A stretch of 35,947 bases of DNA, taken from an uncultured Roseateles sp. (GTDB lineage: Bacteria > Pseudomonadota > Gammaproteobacteria > Burkholderiales > Burkholderiaceae). The notes below the pieces were generated by a model. That model was not told where the DNA came from, did not search any database, and was given only the letters and a program-made list of their open reading frames with translations. Location: contig CAMPJJ010000060.1 in the NCBI GenBank assembly GCA_946886855.1, positions 1 through 35,947 on the forward strand. Direction: 5' to 3'. A program made the position numbers and the translations under genes. This document shows positions 17,409 through 25,941 of this stretch, piece by piece (the first letter of the stretch is position 1; each line of letters opens with the position of its first letter).

Positions 17409-18323
<915 letters not shown>

Positions 18324-18371
18324 GTGTTCGTTGCTCCTGAATCGGGCCGGTCCTCCGACCCGACGCCGTGA

Positions 18372-18401
18372 ATATTAGCACTCATGCGGGAGGAGTGCTA
18401 A
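18372..18401 (-). promoter_or_regulatory. Putative rpoH promoter overlapping CIRCE
   Basis: On the minus strand TAATAT (18372-18377) is a good -10, and TTAGCA (18396-18401), the first bases of CIRCE, can act as -35 with an 18-nt spacer. HrcA bound to CIRCE would cover the whole promoter. The expected start is near 18364, giving a leader of about 40 nt. This is inferred from sequence only. Confidence 0.5.
18375..18401 (-). promoter_or_regulatory. Perfect CIRCE operator (HrcA binding site) upstream of rpoH
   Basis: TTAGCACTC (18375-18383), exactly 9 nt, then GAGTGCTAA (18393-18401). This is the full consensus inverted repeat of the CIRCE element, the binding site of the HrcA heat-shock repressor, which is usually found before groESL or dnaK/hrcA. 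Here it lies 52-78 nt before the rpoH start codon. Confidence 0.95.
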
Positions 18402-18480
18402 AGCTCGCGGAATCGGGGGAATGAGGGGAGGGCCACCCACGCGAACGAGTGTGTGCCCGCCGTCTTAGGATCAACTTAAG

Positions 18481-21285
18481 TCATTGATCTACCGAAGAAA
18501 TCGGCAGTTCAAAACTGAACGTCGTGCCCTCGCCGACGGTGCTGCTCACCTGCAGCCGGCTGCCCATCAATTCCAGCAGCCGCTGCGTGATCACCAGCCC
18601 GATGCCGGTGCCTTCGATGCCGCTGACCTCCCGGCCCAGCCGGTTGAAGGGCTGGAACAACTGCGCCATCTGAGCCTCGGACAGGCCGGCGCCGGTGTCC
18701 GTCACGCTGAATTCGACCTGCCCTTCTCCGGTCTGCCCCGTCTGCCCCATCTGCCCCGCCTGCCCCGCCTGCCCCGCCTGCGCCATGCGCCGCGTCCGGA
18801 GCCAGACGCGCCCCCCGTCCCGGTTGTACTTGACGGCATTGCTGAGCAGGTTGGTCAGGATCTGCTTGAGGCGCGTGGCATCGGCACGCAGGCGGTGGAC
18901 GTCCGGCGCGAGCTCGACGTCGATGGCCACCCCGCGACGCTGCCGCTGCGTCTCGATCATCGCCAGGCTGTCCGACACGATGGGCGCCAGATCCTGGTCG
19001 CCGATCCGCACGTGCAGGCCGCCGGCGTCCAGCCGCGACAGGTCCAGGGTGTCGTTGATCATCGCCAGCAGGTGCCAGCCCGACTGCTGGATCTGCGCCA
19101 GCCACCCGCGCTGCCGGGGGCTGAGCGTCGGATCATGGTCCGCCTCGAGCAACTGCGAGAAGCCCAGCATCGCGTTCAGCGGGGTGCGCAGCTCGTGGCT
19201 CATCCGCGAGAGGAATTCGTTCTTGGCACGGTTGGCGGCCAGTTCGGCCTCGTGGATGCGCTCCAGCTCGGCGAGCCGGAGCTGCTCGCCGATGTCCTCG
19301 ACCACGCCCAGCAGCCGCGACGGCTGCCCTTGCGCGTCGCGCAGCAGGCTGACGGTGGAACGGACGGTGACCACCTGGCCCTGGCCGCCGATGTAGCGCT
19401 TGATGCGGCTGTAGCGGCCGAGCTCGCCCCGGATCAGCGCCATGCCCAGGCGGCCGTCCTCCGCCCGATCCTCGGGATGGGTGATCGCCATGATGGAGCG
19501 GGCGTGCAGCTGCTCGGCGCTCATGCCCAGCAGCTGGCAGAAGTAGGGGTTGATCTCCTGCGGCCGGGCGTTGAGGTCGCAGGTGACGACGCCGATGGGC
19601 GCATGCTCGACGATGGTCCGGAAGCGTTCCTCGCTGACCCGCAGGCGCTGGGTGGCCTCCTCGACGCGACGCGCGACGCGCGCGGTGTTGCCGGTGACCG
19701 AGAGCAGCAGCAGACCCAGCAGCGCCGTCCCGACCAATCCCGCGACCGCGAAGGGCAAGGTGGCGCTGCCGTCGAGCGTGGGCAGCCCCGACGGGCTGTA
19801 GACGATCAGTCGCCAGGCGCGACCGGCGAAGTCGACGTCGCGGGACCGGCTCGGCAGCGAGGCGGGCAGGTGCAGGCAACGCTCGTCGCCCGCCAGCAGC
19901 GGACGGCGGCTGCCGGCGGTGGCGTCGATCAGGCAGTAGTCGAGCCGCCCCGCGCGCGCCGGCGGCAGCGCGTCGTGCAGCAGCGCTTCCGGGCGCAGCG
20001 TCGCGAAGGCCACGCCGGCCGGCCGGCGGGTGCGGCCCGCGGCATCGCGCGGATCGGTGGAGCCACCCTCGTAGAGCGCGCGGTAGACCACGACGCCCAT
20101 CAGCGTCACGCCCACATCCTGCGAGAGCGGGAAGCTTTCGCTGGCCGACGGTTCGCCGGTCGCCATCGCGCGCTCCTGGGCGGCGCGCGCCTGCGGGATG
20201 TTGCGGACGTTGGCCCCCATCGCCGGCCGGTTGCGCGCGAACGGCGCGATGAGGCGGATCGGCAGCCGGTCCTCGGCCGGGTCCGGGGTCAGGTCTCCTG
20301 GCCGGCGCCGTTCGTACACGCGATAGCCCGGATAACCGTCGGCCTGCGCCGCCCGCTCGAAGGCGGGCACGTCCTTCGGATGCACCAGGGGCGCCCATCC
20401 CACCGCGAAGACGGCGCCGCCGGCGCGGGCCCGCTCGGCGTGGGCGCGTTCGAAGTCGACGCGGCTGATGCCGGGCGCCACCAGCAGCAGGCTGTGGTTG
20501 GCCTCGAGCGCCGTCAACGGCATCGACAGCGTGTCCGACAGCGAGTTCAACGCATTGACCGCCTCCAGGTCGAACGCGTGGCGGCGCCGGCCTTCCTCGT
20601 TGCGGGCGACGTGCAGCGTGGCCCCGAACAGCAGGGCGCACGCGACCAGCATCGGCAAGGCGACGCTCATCCGCCGCGGCGCCCAGTGCTTGCGCGGCAG
20701 GCCGAACAGCGCCAGCGACACCGGCGCGCCGATCAGCACGCCGATCGCGTCGCCGACCCACCACGCGAACCAGTGCCCGGCGACCTGGGCCGGCCCGATC
20801 GCGCCGGTGAGCCACAACGCCGTGACGCCGAGGCTCGGACCGACGAGGCAGGCGACGCCGGCGGTCGCGGCAAGGAAGCGCACGAGCTCGGCGGGCTCGC
20901 ACAGGGGCGGATGCGCTCCGGTCCAGCGCTTCGCGAGCCAGGCCCCCAGCCACGCCTGCAGCGCACCGCCCAGACCGACCAGCAGCGGCTGCAGGGGCTG
21001 GACGTGCGCGCGATCGATCCCGATCGTGAGGCTGACCGCCGCGCCGCCGATGGCGATGCCCGGCAGCACGCCCGGACCCCAGCGCAGGGCGGCGGCGACC
21101 GCGAGGCCGGCGGCGGGATAGATGGGGGACACGAAGTCCGGTGGCAGGATGAGCTTCAGCGCCAGCACGCCGAGCGCGGCGTAGGCCAGCGCCAGGGCGA
21201 TGTTCAGGAGCACCAGGCGGACCGCGTCGCCCGCGTCGCTCGTGGTGCTTTCGGTAGACGGAGCGGGAGAGGACGCATCGGCCAT
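18481..21285 (-). CDS. MASE1-CHASE-PAS hybrid-less sensor histidine kinase
   Basis: A 934-residue membrane sensor kinase. Residues 21-225 form a MASE1-type multi-helix membrane domain, and about 250-440 a periplasmic CHASE ligand domain. A closing membrane helix lies near 510-532, and about 548-668 is a PAS domain (EERFRTIVEHAPIGVVTCD). The HisKA domain has SHELRTPLN with phospho-acceptor His697, followed by an HATPase domain with an N-box (NLLSNAVKYN) and G-boxes (DTGAGL, GTGIGL). No receiver domain follows and no response regulator gene adjoins it, so its partner is unknown. Residues about 835-854 are a (A/M/T)GQ tripeptide repeat inserted between the N-box and the first G-box. The nearest upstream gene on the strand is the efflux outer-membrane gene. 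Confidence 0.92.
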   Translation of the reverse strand: MADASSPAPSTESTTSDAGDAVRLVLLNIALALAYAALGVLALKLILPPDFVSPIYPAAGLAVAAALRWGPGVLPGIAIGGAAVSLTIGIDRAHVQPLQPLLVGLGGALQAWLGAWLAKRWTGAHPPLCEPAELVRFLAATAGVACLVGPSLGVTALWLTGAIGPAQVAGHWFAWWVGDAIGVLIGAPVSLALFGLPRKHWAPRRMSVALPMLVACALLFGATLHVARNEEGRRRHAFDLEAVNALNSLSDTLSMPLTALEANHSLLLVAPGISRVDFERAHAERARAGGAVFAVGWAPLVHPKDVPAFERAAQADGYPGYRVYERRRPGDLTPDPAEDRLPIRLIAPFARNRPAMGANVRNIPQARAAQERAMATGEPSASESFPLSQDVGVTLMGVVVYRALYEGGSTDPRDAAGRTRRPAGVAFATLRPEALLHDALPPARAGRLDYCLIDATAGSRRPLLAGDERCLHLPASLPSRSRDVDFAGRAWRLIVYSPSGLPTLDGSATLPFAVAGLVGTALLGLLLLSVTGNTARVARRVEEATQRLRVSEERFRTIVEHAPIGVVTCDLNARPQEINPYFCQLLGMSAEQLHARSIMAITHPEDRAEDGRLGMALIRGELGRYSRIKRYIGGQGQVVTVRSTVSLLRDAQGQPSRLLGVVEDIGEQLRLAELERIHEAELAANRAKNEFLSRMSHELRTPLNAMLGFSQLLEADHDPTLSPRQRGWLAQIQQSGWHLLAMINDTLDLSRLDAGGLHVRIGDQDLAPIVSDSLAMIETQRQRRGVAIDVELAPDVHRLRADATRLKQILTNLLSNAVKYNRDGGRVWLRTRRMAQAGQAGQAGQMGQTGQTGEGQVEFSVTDTGAGLSEAQMAQLFQPFNRLGREVSGIEGTGIGLVITQRLLELMGSRLQVSSTVGEGTTFSFELPISSVDQ
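18731..18784. repeat. 9-bp tandem repeat inside the histidine kinase gene
   Basis: Six consecutive 9-nt units on the plus strand: GTCTGCCCC twice, ATCTGCCCC, GCCTGCCCC twice, and GCCTGCGCC. The unit is a multiple of three, so gain or loss of copies changes only the number of x-G-Q tripeptides in the kinase ATPase domain. Confidence 0.9.
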
Positions 21286-21321
21286 GACCGCCAGCCTACC
21301 CTCGCCGCGACCCGCCTGATA

Positions 21322-21346
21322 CGCCGGATTGCCCCCTGATCCGGCG
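21322..21346. other. Hairpin upstream of the histidine kinase gene
   Basis: CGCCGGAT (21322-21329) and ATCCGGCG (21339-21346) form a perfect 8-bp inverted repeat with a 9-nt loop. It lies 37 nt before the kinase start on the minus strand. There is no T-run on either side, so a terminator role is uncertain. It may be an mRNA structure or an operator. Confidence 0.45.
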
Positions 21347-21421
21347 CTTGTCCTGCGAAACCAACGGCCAGGGCCTCAGGGCGGCCTCGGCCAGCCTCAT
21401 GCGGCCCTCATCCGCTCTCTC

Positions 21422-21484
21422 TGCTCTCTCTGCAATCTCTGCTGTCTCTGCTGTCTCTGCTGTCTCTGCTGTCTCTGCTCTCTT
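21422..21484. repeat. 9-bp tandem repeat between the efflux and kinase genes
   Basis: Seven 9-nt units on the plus strand: TGCTCTCTC, TGCAATCTC, four identical TGCTGTCTC units, then TGCTCTCTT. The array begins 7 nt after the outer-membrane gene's stop codon in the minus direction. The transcript would be a purine-rich repeat. The rest of the 206-nt gap (21286-21491) holds only the hairpin at 21322-21346. Confidence 0.92.
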
Positions 21485-21491
21485 TCCGCTC

Positions 21492-23006
21492 TCATGCCGG
21501 CAGCGCCCATCCCAGCCCCAGGCTTTTCTGCAGGGCGACGAAGTCCTTGAGCAGCGCGGACTCGCCGTCCAGCGCCTTCAGCCGCAGCTCGGTGTCGCGG
21601 CGCTGCGCGTCGAGCAGGTCGATCTGGCTCGCGGCGCCGGCCTGGCGGCGTTGTCGCGTCAGGTCCAGGGTCCGGCTCGTGGCGCCCTGTTGCGCGAGCA
21701 GATGCTGCACCGATTGCCGCTGCCGGCCGAAGCGCGCCAGGGAGGTGTTGGCGTCCTGCAGCGCGCCGAGCACGGCCGCGCGGTAGTTGGCGACGGCCTC
21801 GTCGCGGTCGGCTTCGGCCCCGCGCACCGCGGCGGCCGTGCGGCCGAAGTCGAGGACGTTCCAGCTCAGGTAGGGCACGGCGGCGAGCGCGAGCTTGTCC
21901 GTGCGAAGCAACTGGCCCGGGGCGGTCCCGGCGACGCCGAGGTTGCCCAGCAGGCTGAGCTTGGGGAAGTACTTCGCCGTCTCCCGGCCGATCTGCGCGT
22001 TGCGTCCGGCGAGGCGGCGCTCCGCCGCGCGGATGTCCGGGCGGCGCTGCAGCAGCGACGCGGGATCGCCGATCGCGACGCTGTCCGGCGCGTGCGGCAG
22101 CGCGGGCGTCGTGGCGCACAGCCGCTCATCGAGCGCGCCGGGCGCTTGAGCCGTCAGCAAGGCCAGCCGGTCGAGGGAGGCGGCGATCTCCGCCGCCACG
22201 TCGGCCAGCGCGGACTGTGTCGCTTCCAGCTGCTGGGTGCGTTGCTCGACGTCGTCGGCCGTCGCGACGCCCTGGTCGCGCCGCTGCCGCACCAGCGTCA
22301 GCGCCTGGGCGTCGAAGGCGGCCGTGTCGTGCAGCAGCGCCTGGCGGCCTTGCTGGGCGCGCAGGCCGACGTAGGTCGAGGCCACCTCCGCCGTCAGCGA
22401 CACCTGCGCGTCGGCCAGCTCCGCCTGCACCGCCTGCGCCTGTGCCGAGGCGGCTTCGACCGCGCGCCGCGTGCCGCCGAAGAGGTCGACCTCCCAGGTC
22501 GCATCGAAGCCGACGCTGTAGAGATGGAGCGAGTTCTCGTGGTCGGTGCCCGGCCCTTGCCAGACGCCCGCCCCCAGGGCCGAGGCCGAGCCCTTCGGCC
22601 GGCCGTTGGCCTCCTGCGCGCTGAACGCGGCGCGTGCGGAACGCAGGCGGGCTTCGGCGGCCTGCAGCGTGGGGCTCTGGCTCAGCGCCTGCTCGATGAG
22701 GCCATCGAGCGTGGCATCGCCGAGCGCGCGCCACCACGCCGCCGCGACAGGCGAGAGGGCGTCGGCGGAGGCCTGAGGCGTTGCGCCGGTCGCCCCGTCG
22801 TCGCGCTTGAAGCGCGATGGCTGGAGCGCATCGACCGCGACGGCCGGCGCGCCTGGGTAGTCGGGGCCGACCGTGGTGCATCCGGCGAGCAGCAGCATGG
22901 CCGCCGCAGCGGCCACGGCCGTCAGCGTCGTGAGCGTGGTGAGCCTGAGCGGCCCCGAGAGCCGGAAGCGGGAGAGCGGGATGGAGCGGTGAGGACAGTG
23001 GAGCAT
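21492..23006 (-). CDS. Outer-membrane factor lipoprotein of a drug efflux system (NodT family)
   Basis: About 504 residues, forming the trimeric outer-membrane channel of a tripartite efflux pump. A long signal sequence ends in the lipobox LLLAGC, so the mature protein is lipid-anchored and begins CTTVGPDY, a signature of the NodT/OprM lipoprotein group. Two related helical halves follow, each with family motifs (ATWEVDLFGGTRRAVEAA in the first; RRPDIRAAERRLAGRNAQIG and LSWNVLDFGR in the second). The start may be 23006 (GAGAG upstream) or 23024 (six residues longer, overlapping the MFS gene stop). It is the last gene of the emrA-emrB-OMF operon. Confidence 0.93.
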   Translation of the reverse strand: MLHCPHRSIPLSRFRLSGPLRLTTLTTLTAVAAAAAMLLLAGCTTVGPDYPGAPAVAVDALQPSRFKRDDGATGATPQASADALSPVAAAWWRALGDATLDGLIEQALSQSPTLQAAEARLRSARAAFSAQEANGRPKGSASALGAGVWQGPGTDHENSLHLYSVGFDATWEVDLFGGTRRAVEAASAQAQAVQAELADAQVSLTAEVASTYVGLRAQQGRQALLHDTAAFDAQALTLVRQRRDQGVATADDVEQRTQQLEATQSALADVAAEIAASLDRLALLTAQAPGALDERLCATTPALPHAPDSVAIGDPASLLQRRPDIRAAERRLAGRNAQIGRETAKYFPKLSLLGNLGVAGTAPGQLLRTDKLALAAVPYLSWNVLDFGRTAAAVRGAEADRDEAVANYRAAVLGALQDANTSLARFGRQRQSVQHLLAQQGATSRTLDLTRQRRQAGAASQIDLLDAQRRDTELRLKALDGESALLKDFVALQKSLGLGWALPA

Positions 23007-23013
23007 GGGACTC

Positions 23014-24654
23014 TCAATGCGCATCGTTGGACGCCGGCGCCTTGCCGGGCTGCTGCGGTGTCTTGAGCGTGAGCGCGAGCGGGACGCAGAGCAGCAGCGC
23101 GGCCGCGAGCACGTAGAAGGTTTCGGAGAAGGTCATGACGCTGGCCTGCTGATGGATGGTCAGCACGATCTCCTTCATCGCCTGCAGCTGCGCATGCGCG
23201 AAGTCGCCCACCTGCGCGAAGTGGCTGGCGGTGCTGCCGGCCAGGCGTTCCTGGACCAGCGTGGCGTTCGCATTGAGCGTCTCGCCGAGCCGGTCGATGT
23301 GCAGGCTGTTGCGCCGGTCGATGAAGGTGCCGATGACGGCCAGGCCGACGGAGCCGCCGAGGTTGCGCGCCATGTTGTAGATGCCGGCGGCGTCGCCCGA
23401 TTCCTCGCGCGTCACCGTGGCCATCGACGCCTGGTTGAGCGGCATCATGCAGAGCATCTGGCCGACGCCGCGCAGCAGCTGCGAGCCGATGAAGTCATGG
23501 CCGACGCTCTGGGCGGTGAGGCTGATGTCGAGCAGGCAGCTGGCCGCGAACGCCGCCAGCCCCAGGATCACCATCACGCGCAGGTCGACCCGCGAGATCA
23601 GCCGCGGCAGGATGGGCATCATCAGGAAGGCCGGCAAGCCGGCCAGCAGCATGATCGCGCCCGACTGCTGCGCGTTGTAGCCCGCGATCAGCGCCAGGAA
23701 CTGCGGCACCAGGTAGGAGATGCAGTACAGCCCCGCGCCGACGGTGAACACGATGACGATGACGCTGGCGTAGTGCCAGTTGCGCATCAGCTTCAACCGC
23801 AGGATGGGCCGTGCCGCGTAGCGCTGCGAGAGCGCGATCATCGCCATGCCGATCGCCGAGACCAGGCTCAGCGTGAGGATCAGCGAGGACTCGAACCAGC
23901 GCTCGCGCTGGCCTTCCTCGAGCACGACGGTCAGCGTCGACAGCCCGACCGCGAGGCCGACGATGCCCAGCCAGTCGGCGCGGATGAACGCCTCCAGGTG
24001 CATGCGCTGGGCGGGCAGCCCCAGCAGCAGCAGCGTGAGCAACGCGGCGCAGACCGGCACGTTGATGAAGAAGCACCAGTGCCAGCTGGCGTTCTCCGTC
24101 AGCCAGCCGCCGAGCACCGGGCCCAGCAGCGGCCCGAGCAGCACGATGAGCCCGAACAGCGTCATGCCGACGGGGAGCTGATGCCGCGGCAGGCGCGTGC
24201 GGATGATGGTCTGGGCGGTGGGGATCATCGCGCCGCCGGTGAAGCCCTGCCCGATGCGGGCGAGGATCAGCATCGGCAGGCTGCCCGAAAGGCCGCACAG
24301 CACCGAGAAGCCGGTGAACAGCGCCGCGTTGCCGACCAGGAAGTTGCGCAGCCCGAAGACGCGCGTGAGCCACGCGGCCAGCGGGATCATGACGATCTCC
24401 GACATCAGGTAGCCGGTCGAGATCCAGGTGCCCTCGGTGCCGGTCGCGCCGATCGCGCCCTGGATCTGCGGCAGCGCCGAGTTGGTGATGGAGATGTCCA
24501 GCGTCGCCATCAGCGCGCCGAGCGCGCCGGCCGCGACGGCGATCCAGTCGCCGGTGCCGGCGTTCGGTTCCGTGTGCGGCGCGGCGCCGGAAGCGCTGGG
24601 CGCGGTGGGCGCAGTGGGCGCGGTGGGCGTGGCCGACGACGCGGCCTCAGCCAT
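23014..24654 (-). CDS. emrB: MFS drug transporter of the DHA2 (EmrB) family
   Basis: A 546-residue, 14-helix proton-driven inner-membrane pump. The DHA2 signatures are visible: DISITNSALPQIQGAIGA in helix 1, GYLMSEIVMIPLAAWLTRVFG with motif A, and the antiporter motif C in GPLLGPVLGGWLTENASWHW. The protein works with the HlyD-like adaptor and the outer-membrane factor encoded on either side. Its N-terminus has a tandem TAP tripeptide repeat before the first helix. It overlaps the adaptor gene by 8 nt. EmrB is a family-level name, and the substrates are unknown. Confidence 0.94.
   Translation of the reverse strand: MAEAASSATPTAPTAPTAPSASGAAPHTEPNAGTGDWIAVAAGALGALMATLDISITNSALPQIQGAIGATGTEGTWISTGYLMSEIVMIPLAAWLTRVFGLRNFLVGNAALFTGFSVLCGLSGSLPMLILARIGQGFTGGAMIPTAQTIIRTRLPRHQLPVGMTLFGLIVLLGPLLGPVLGGWLTENASWHWCFFINVPVCAALLTLLLLGLPAQRMHLEAFIRADWLGIVGLAVGLSTLTVVLEEGQRERWFESSLILTLSLVSAIGMAMIALSQRYAARPILRLKLMRNWHYASVIVIVFTVGAGLYCISYLVPQFLALIAGYNAQQSGAIMLLAGLPAFLMMPILPRLISRVDLRVMVILGLAAFAASCLLDISLTAQSVGHDFIGSQLLRGVGQMLCMMPLNQASMATVTREESGDAAGIYNMARNLGGSVGLAVIGTFIDRRNSLHIDRLGETLNANATLVQERLAGSTASHFAQVGDFAHAQLQAMKEIVLTIHQQASVMTFSETFYVLAAALLLCVPLALTLKTPQQPGKAPASNDAH
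24593..24628. repeat. 9-bp tandem repeat in the emrB N-terminus
   Basis: Four 9-nt units on the plus strand (GCGCTGGGC, GCGGTGGGC, GCAGTGGGC, GCGGTGGGC). They encode the A-P-T/S tripeptides near residues 9-20 of the transporter, in the cytoplasmic tail before the first helix. The unit is a multiple of three, so copy changes would keep the frame. Confidence 0.8.
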
Positions 24655-25834
24655 GGCGGGCTCCGCGGGTATCGACGTCGGTGGTCACCGAGAGTCCGGG
24701 CAGCAGGCGATCGCGCAGCGCCGGATCCGCCTGCGGGTCGAGCTGCACGCGGATGCGCACCGGCACGCGCTGGACGATCTTGGTGAAGTTGCCGGTGGCG
24801 TTCTCCGACGGCAGCAGCGCGAACTGCGCGCCGGTGCCGGGCGAGAAGCTGTCGACGACGCCGTGCAGGTCGAGGTCGGGCAGGGCGTCGACGTGCAGCG
24901 TCACCGGCTGGCCGGCGCGCATGCGGCCGATCTGCGTCTCCTTGAAGTTGGCGACGAGGTACACGTCCTGCGTCGGCACCACGGTCATCATCCGCGTGCC
25001 CGGCTGCACGAACTGGCCGACGCGCACGGTGGTGTCGCCGATGCGGCCGTCGATGGCGGCGCGCACGACCGTGTCGTCGACGTCGAGGTGGTTCTGGCGC
25101 AGCGCGGCCTCGGCGGCCGCGACCTGGGCCTTCGACTGCGCGACCTGCGCCTCGCTCGATTTCAGCCGGCCGCCGGCGGCCTTCACCGCCGCCTCGGCGG
25201 CGGCCAGGCTGGCGACGGCCTGGTCGCGGGTGTTGCGCAGTTCGGCCAGACGCTCGGCGGTGGTCGCGCCGGTGGCGGCCAGCGGCGTGTGGCGCGTCAC
25301 CTCGTCCTGCGCATGCGTCAGCGCCAGCCGCGAGGCCTCGGCCTGGGCGCGGGTCTGCGCGAGCTGGCCCTGCTGCTGGAGGATGTCCGCCTCGAAGCGG
25401 CGGATGTCGGCCTTGCGGCCGTCGATCGTCGCCTGCGACTGGTCGGCGGCGGCCTGGTACTGGCGCGCGTCCAGCTTCACGAGCGGATCGCCGCGCTTCA
25501 CGGCCTGGTTGGCGACGACGTAGACCTGCGTCACGTAGCCGCCGACCTTGGGCGCGGCGGTGACGCTGTCGGCCTTCAGGTAGGCGTCGTCGGTGGTCTC
25601 GATGAAGCGGCCGGTGGTCCACCAGTGCACGCCGTAGGCGCCGGCGGCGACGAGCGCCGCTGCGGCGATGACGAGCAGCACCGGATTGCGAGGCGAGGGG
25701 GGCTTGGCGGGCGGCACCGGGGCCGAGGCGGGAGAGGACGCCGGGGCCGAGGCGGAGGAGGACGCCGGGGCAGTGGCGAAGGAGGACGCCGGGGCGTCGG
25801 GCCCGTTCGGGCCGGCGGGGGTCTGGGAAGACAT
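24647..25834 (-). CDS. emrA: HlyD/EmrA family membrane-fusion adaptor
   Basis: A 395-residue periplasmic adaptor that bridges the MFS pump and the outer-membrane channel. A cytoplasmic Ala/Ser/Pro-rich tail (residues 1-48) contains an octapeptide repeat. One membrane helix follows (about 51-68). The EmrA signature FIETTDDAYLKADSVTAAPKVGGYVTQVYV comes next, then a long alpha-helical hairpin rich in Ala and Gln, then the second half lipoyl and beta-barrel segments (VRAAIDGRIGDTTVRVGQFV, LVANFKETQIGRMRAGQPV). It is the first gene of the efflux operon and is divergent from the TetR regulator. Confidence 0.94.
   Translation of the reverse strand: MSSQTPAGPNGPDAPASSFATAPASSSASAPASSPASAPVPPAKPPSPRNPVLLVIAAAALVAAGAYGVHWWTTGRFIETTDDAYLKADSVTAAPKVGGYVTQVYVVANQAVKRGDPLVKLDARQYQAAADQSQATIDGRKADIRRFEADILQQQGQLAQTRAQAEASRLALTHAQDEVTRHTPLAATGATTAERLAELRNTRDQAVASLAAAEAAVKAAGGRLKSSEAQVAQSKAQVAAAEAALRQNHLDVDDTVVRAAIDGRIGDTTVRVGQFVQPGTRMMTVVPTQDVYLVANFKETQIGRMRAGQPVTLHVDALPDLDLHGVVDSFSPGTGAQFALLPSENATGNFTKIVQRVPVRIRVQLDPQADPALRDRLLPGLSVTTDVDTRGARHG
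25724..25795. repeat. 24-bp tandem repeat in the emrA N-terminus
   Basis: Three imperfect 24-nt units encode the octapeptides APASSFAT, APASSSAS and APASSPAS (residues 14-37). The core GAGGACGCCGGGGC recurs at 25734, 25758 and 25782. It lies in the predicted disordered cytoplasmic tail, and the unit keeps the reading frame. Confidence 0.85.
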
Positions 25835-25941
25835 GGGCGTGGCCGGGCTCGCCGGCTCGAAGAATTATTCCGGTCGATATCTTTTTCCAATCGGAAGATT
25901 TCTGTCAACTGGTATATTTTTGCTCTCAGCCCGCTTCACCC
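25835..25941. promoter_or_regulatory. Divergent promoter/operator region of the efflux operon and tetR gene
   Basis: This 107-nt gap is strikingly AT-rich for the window. On the minus strand a consensus TTGACA -35 (25903-25908) faces emrA, but no good -10 sits at 17 nt. The nearest is AGATAT at 25877-25882 with a long 20-nt spacer. The palindrome TTCC-AATC-GGAA (25885-25896) lies within that spacer, and a second, imperfect arm TTCCGGT is at 25868-25874. On the plus strand TATATT (25913-25918) is a possible -10 for the regulator. The palindrome is a candidate TetR-family operator. Confidence 0.55.

Noticed and set aside
18484..21339. Plus-strand open frame of 951 codons opposite the histidine kinase
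   Set aside because: The minus-strand frame shows ordered MASE1, CHASE, PAS, HisKA and HATPase domains; the plus-strand frame is composition-driven.
21413..21484. Short tandem repeat considered as a CRISPR array
   Set aside because: Units are 9 bp and contiguous with no spacers, and no cas genes are nearby.
21348..23066. Plus-strand frame whose start encodes SAV repeats
   Set aside because: It reads through the 9-bp repeat and then antisense to the efflux outer-membrane gene, with no domain; the SAV repeat is a by-product of the array.
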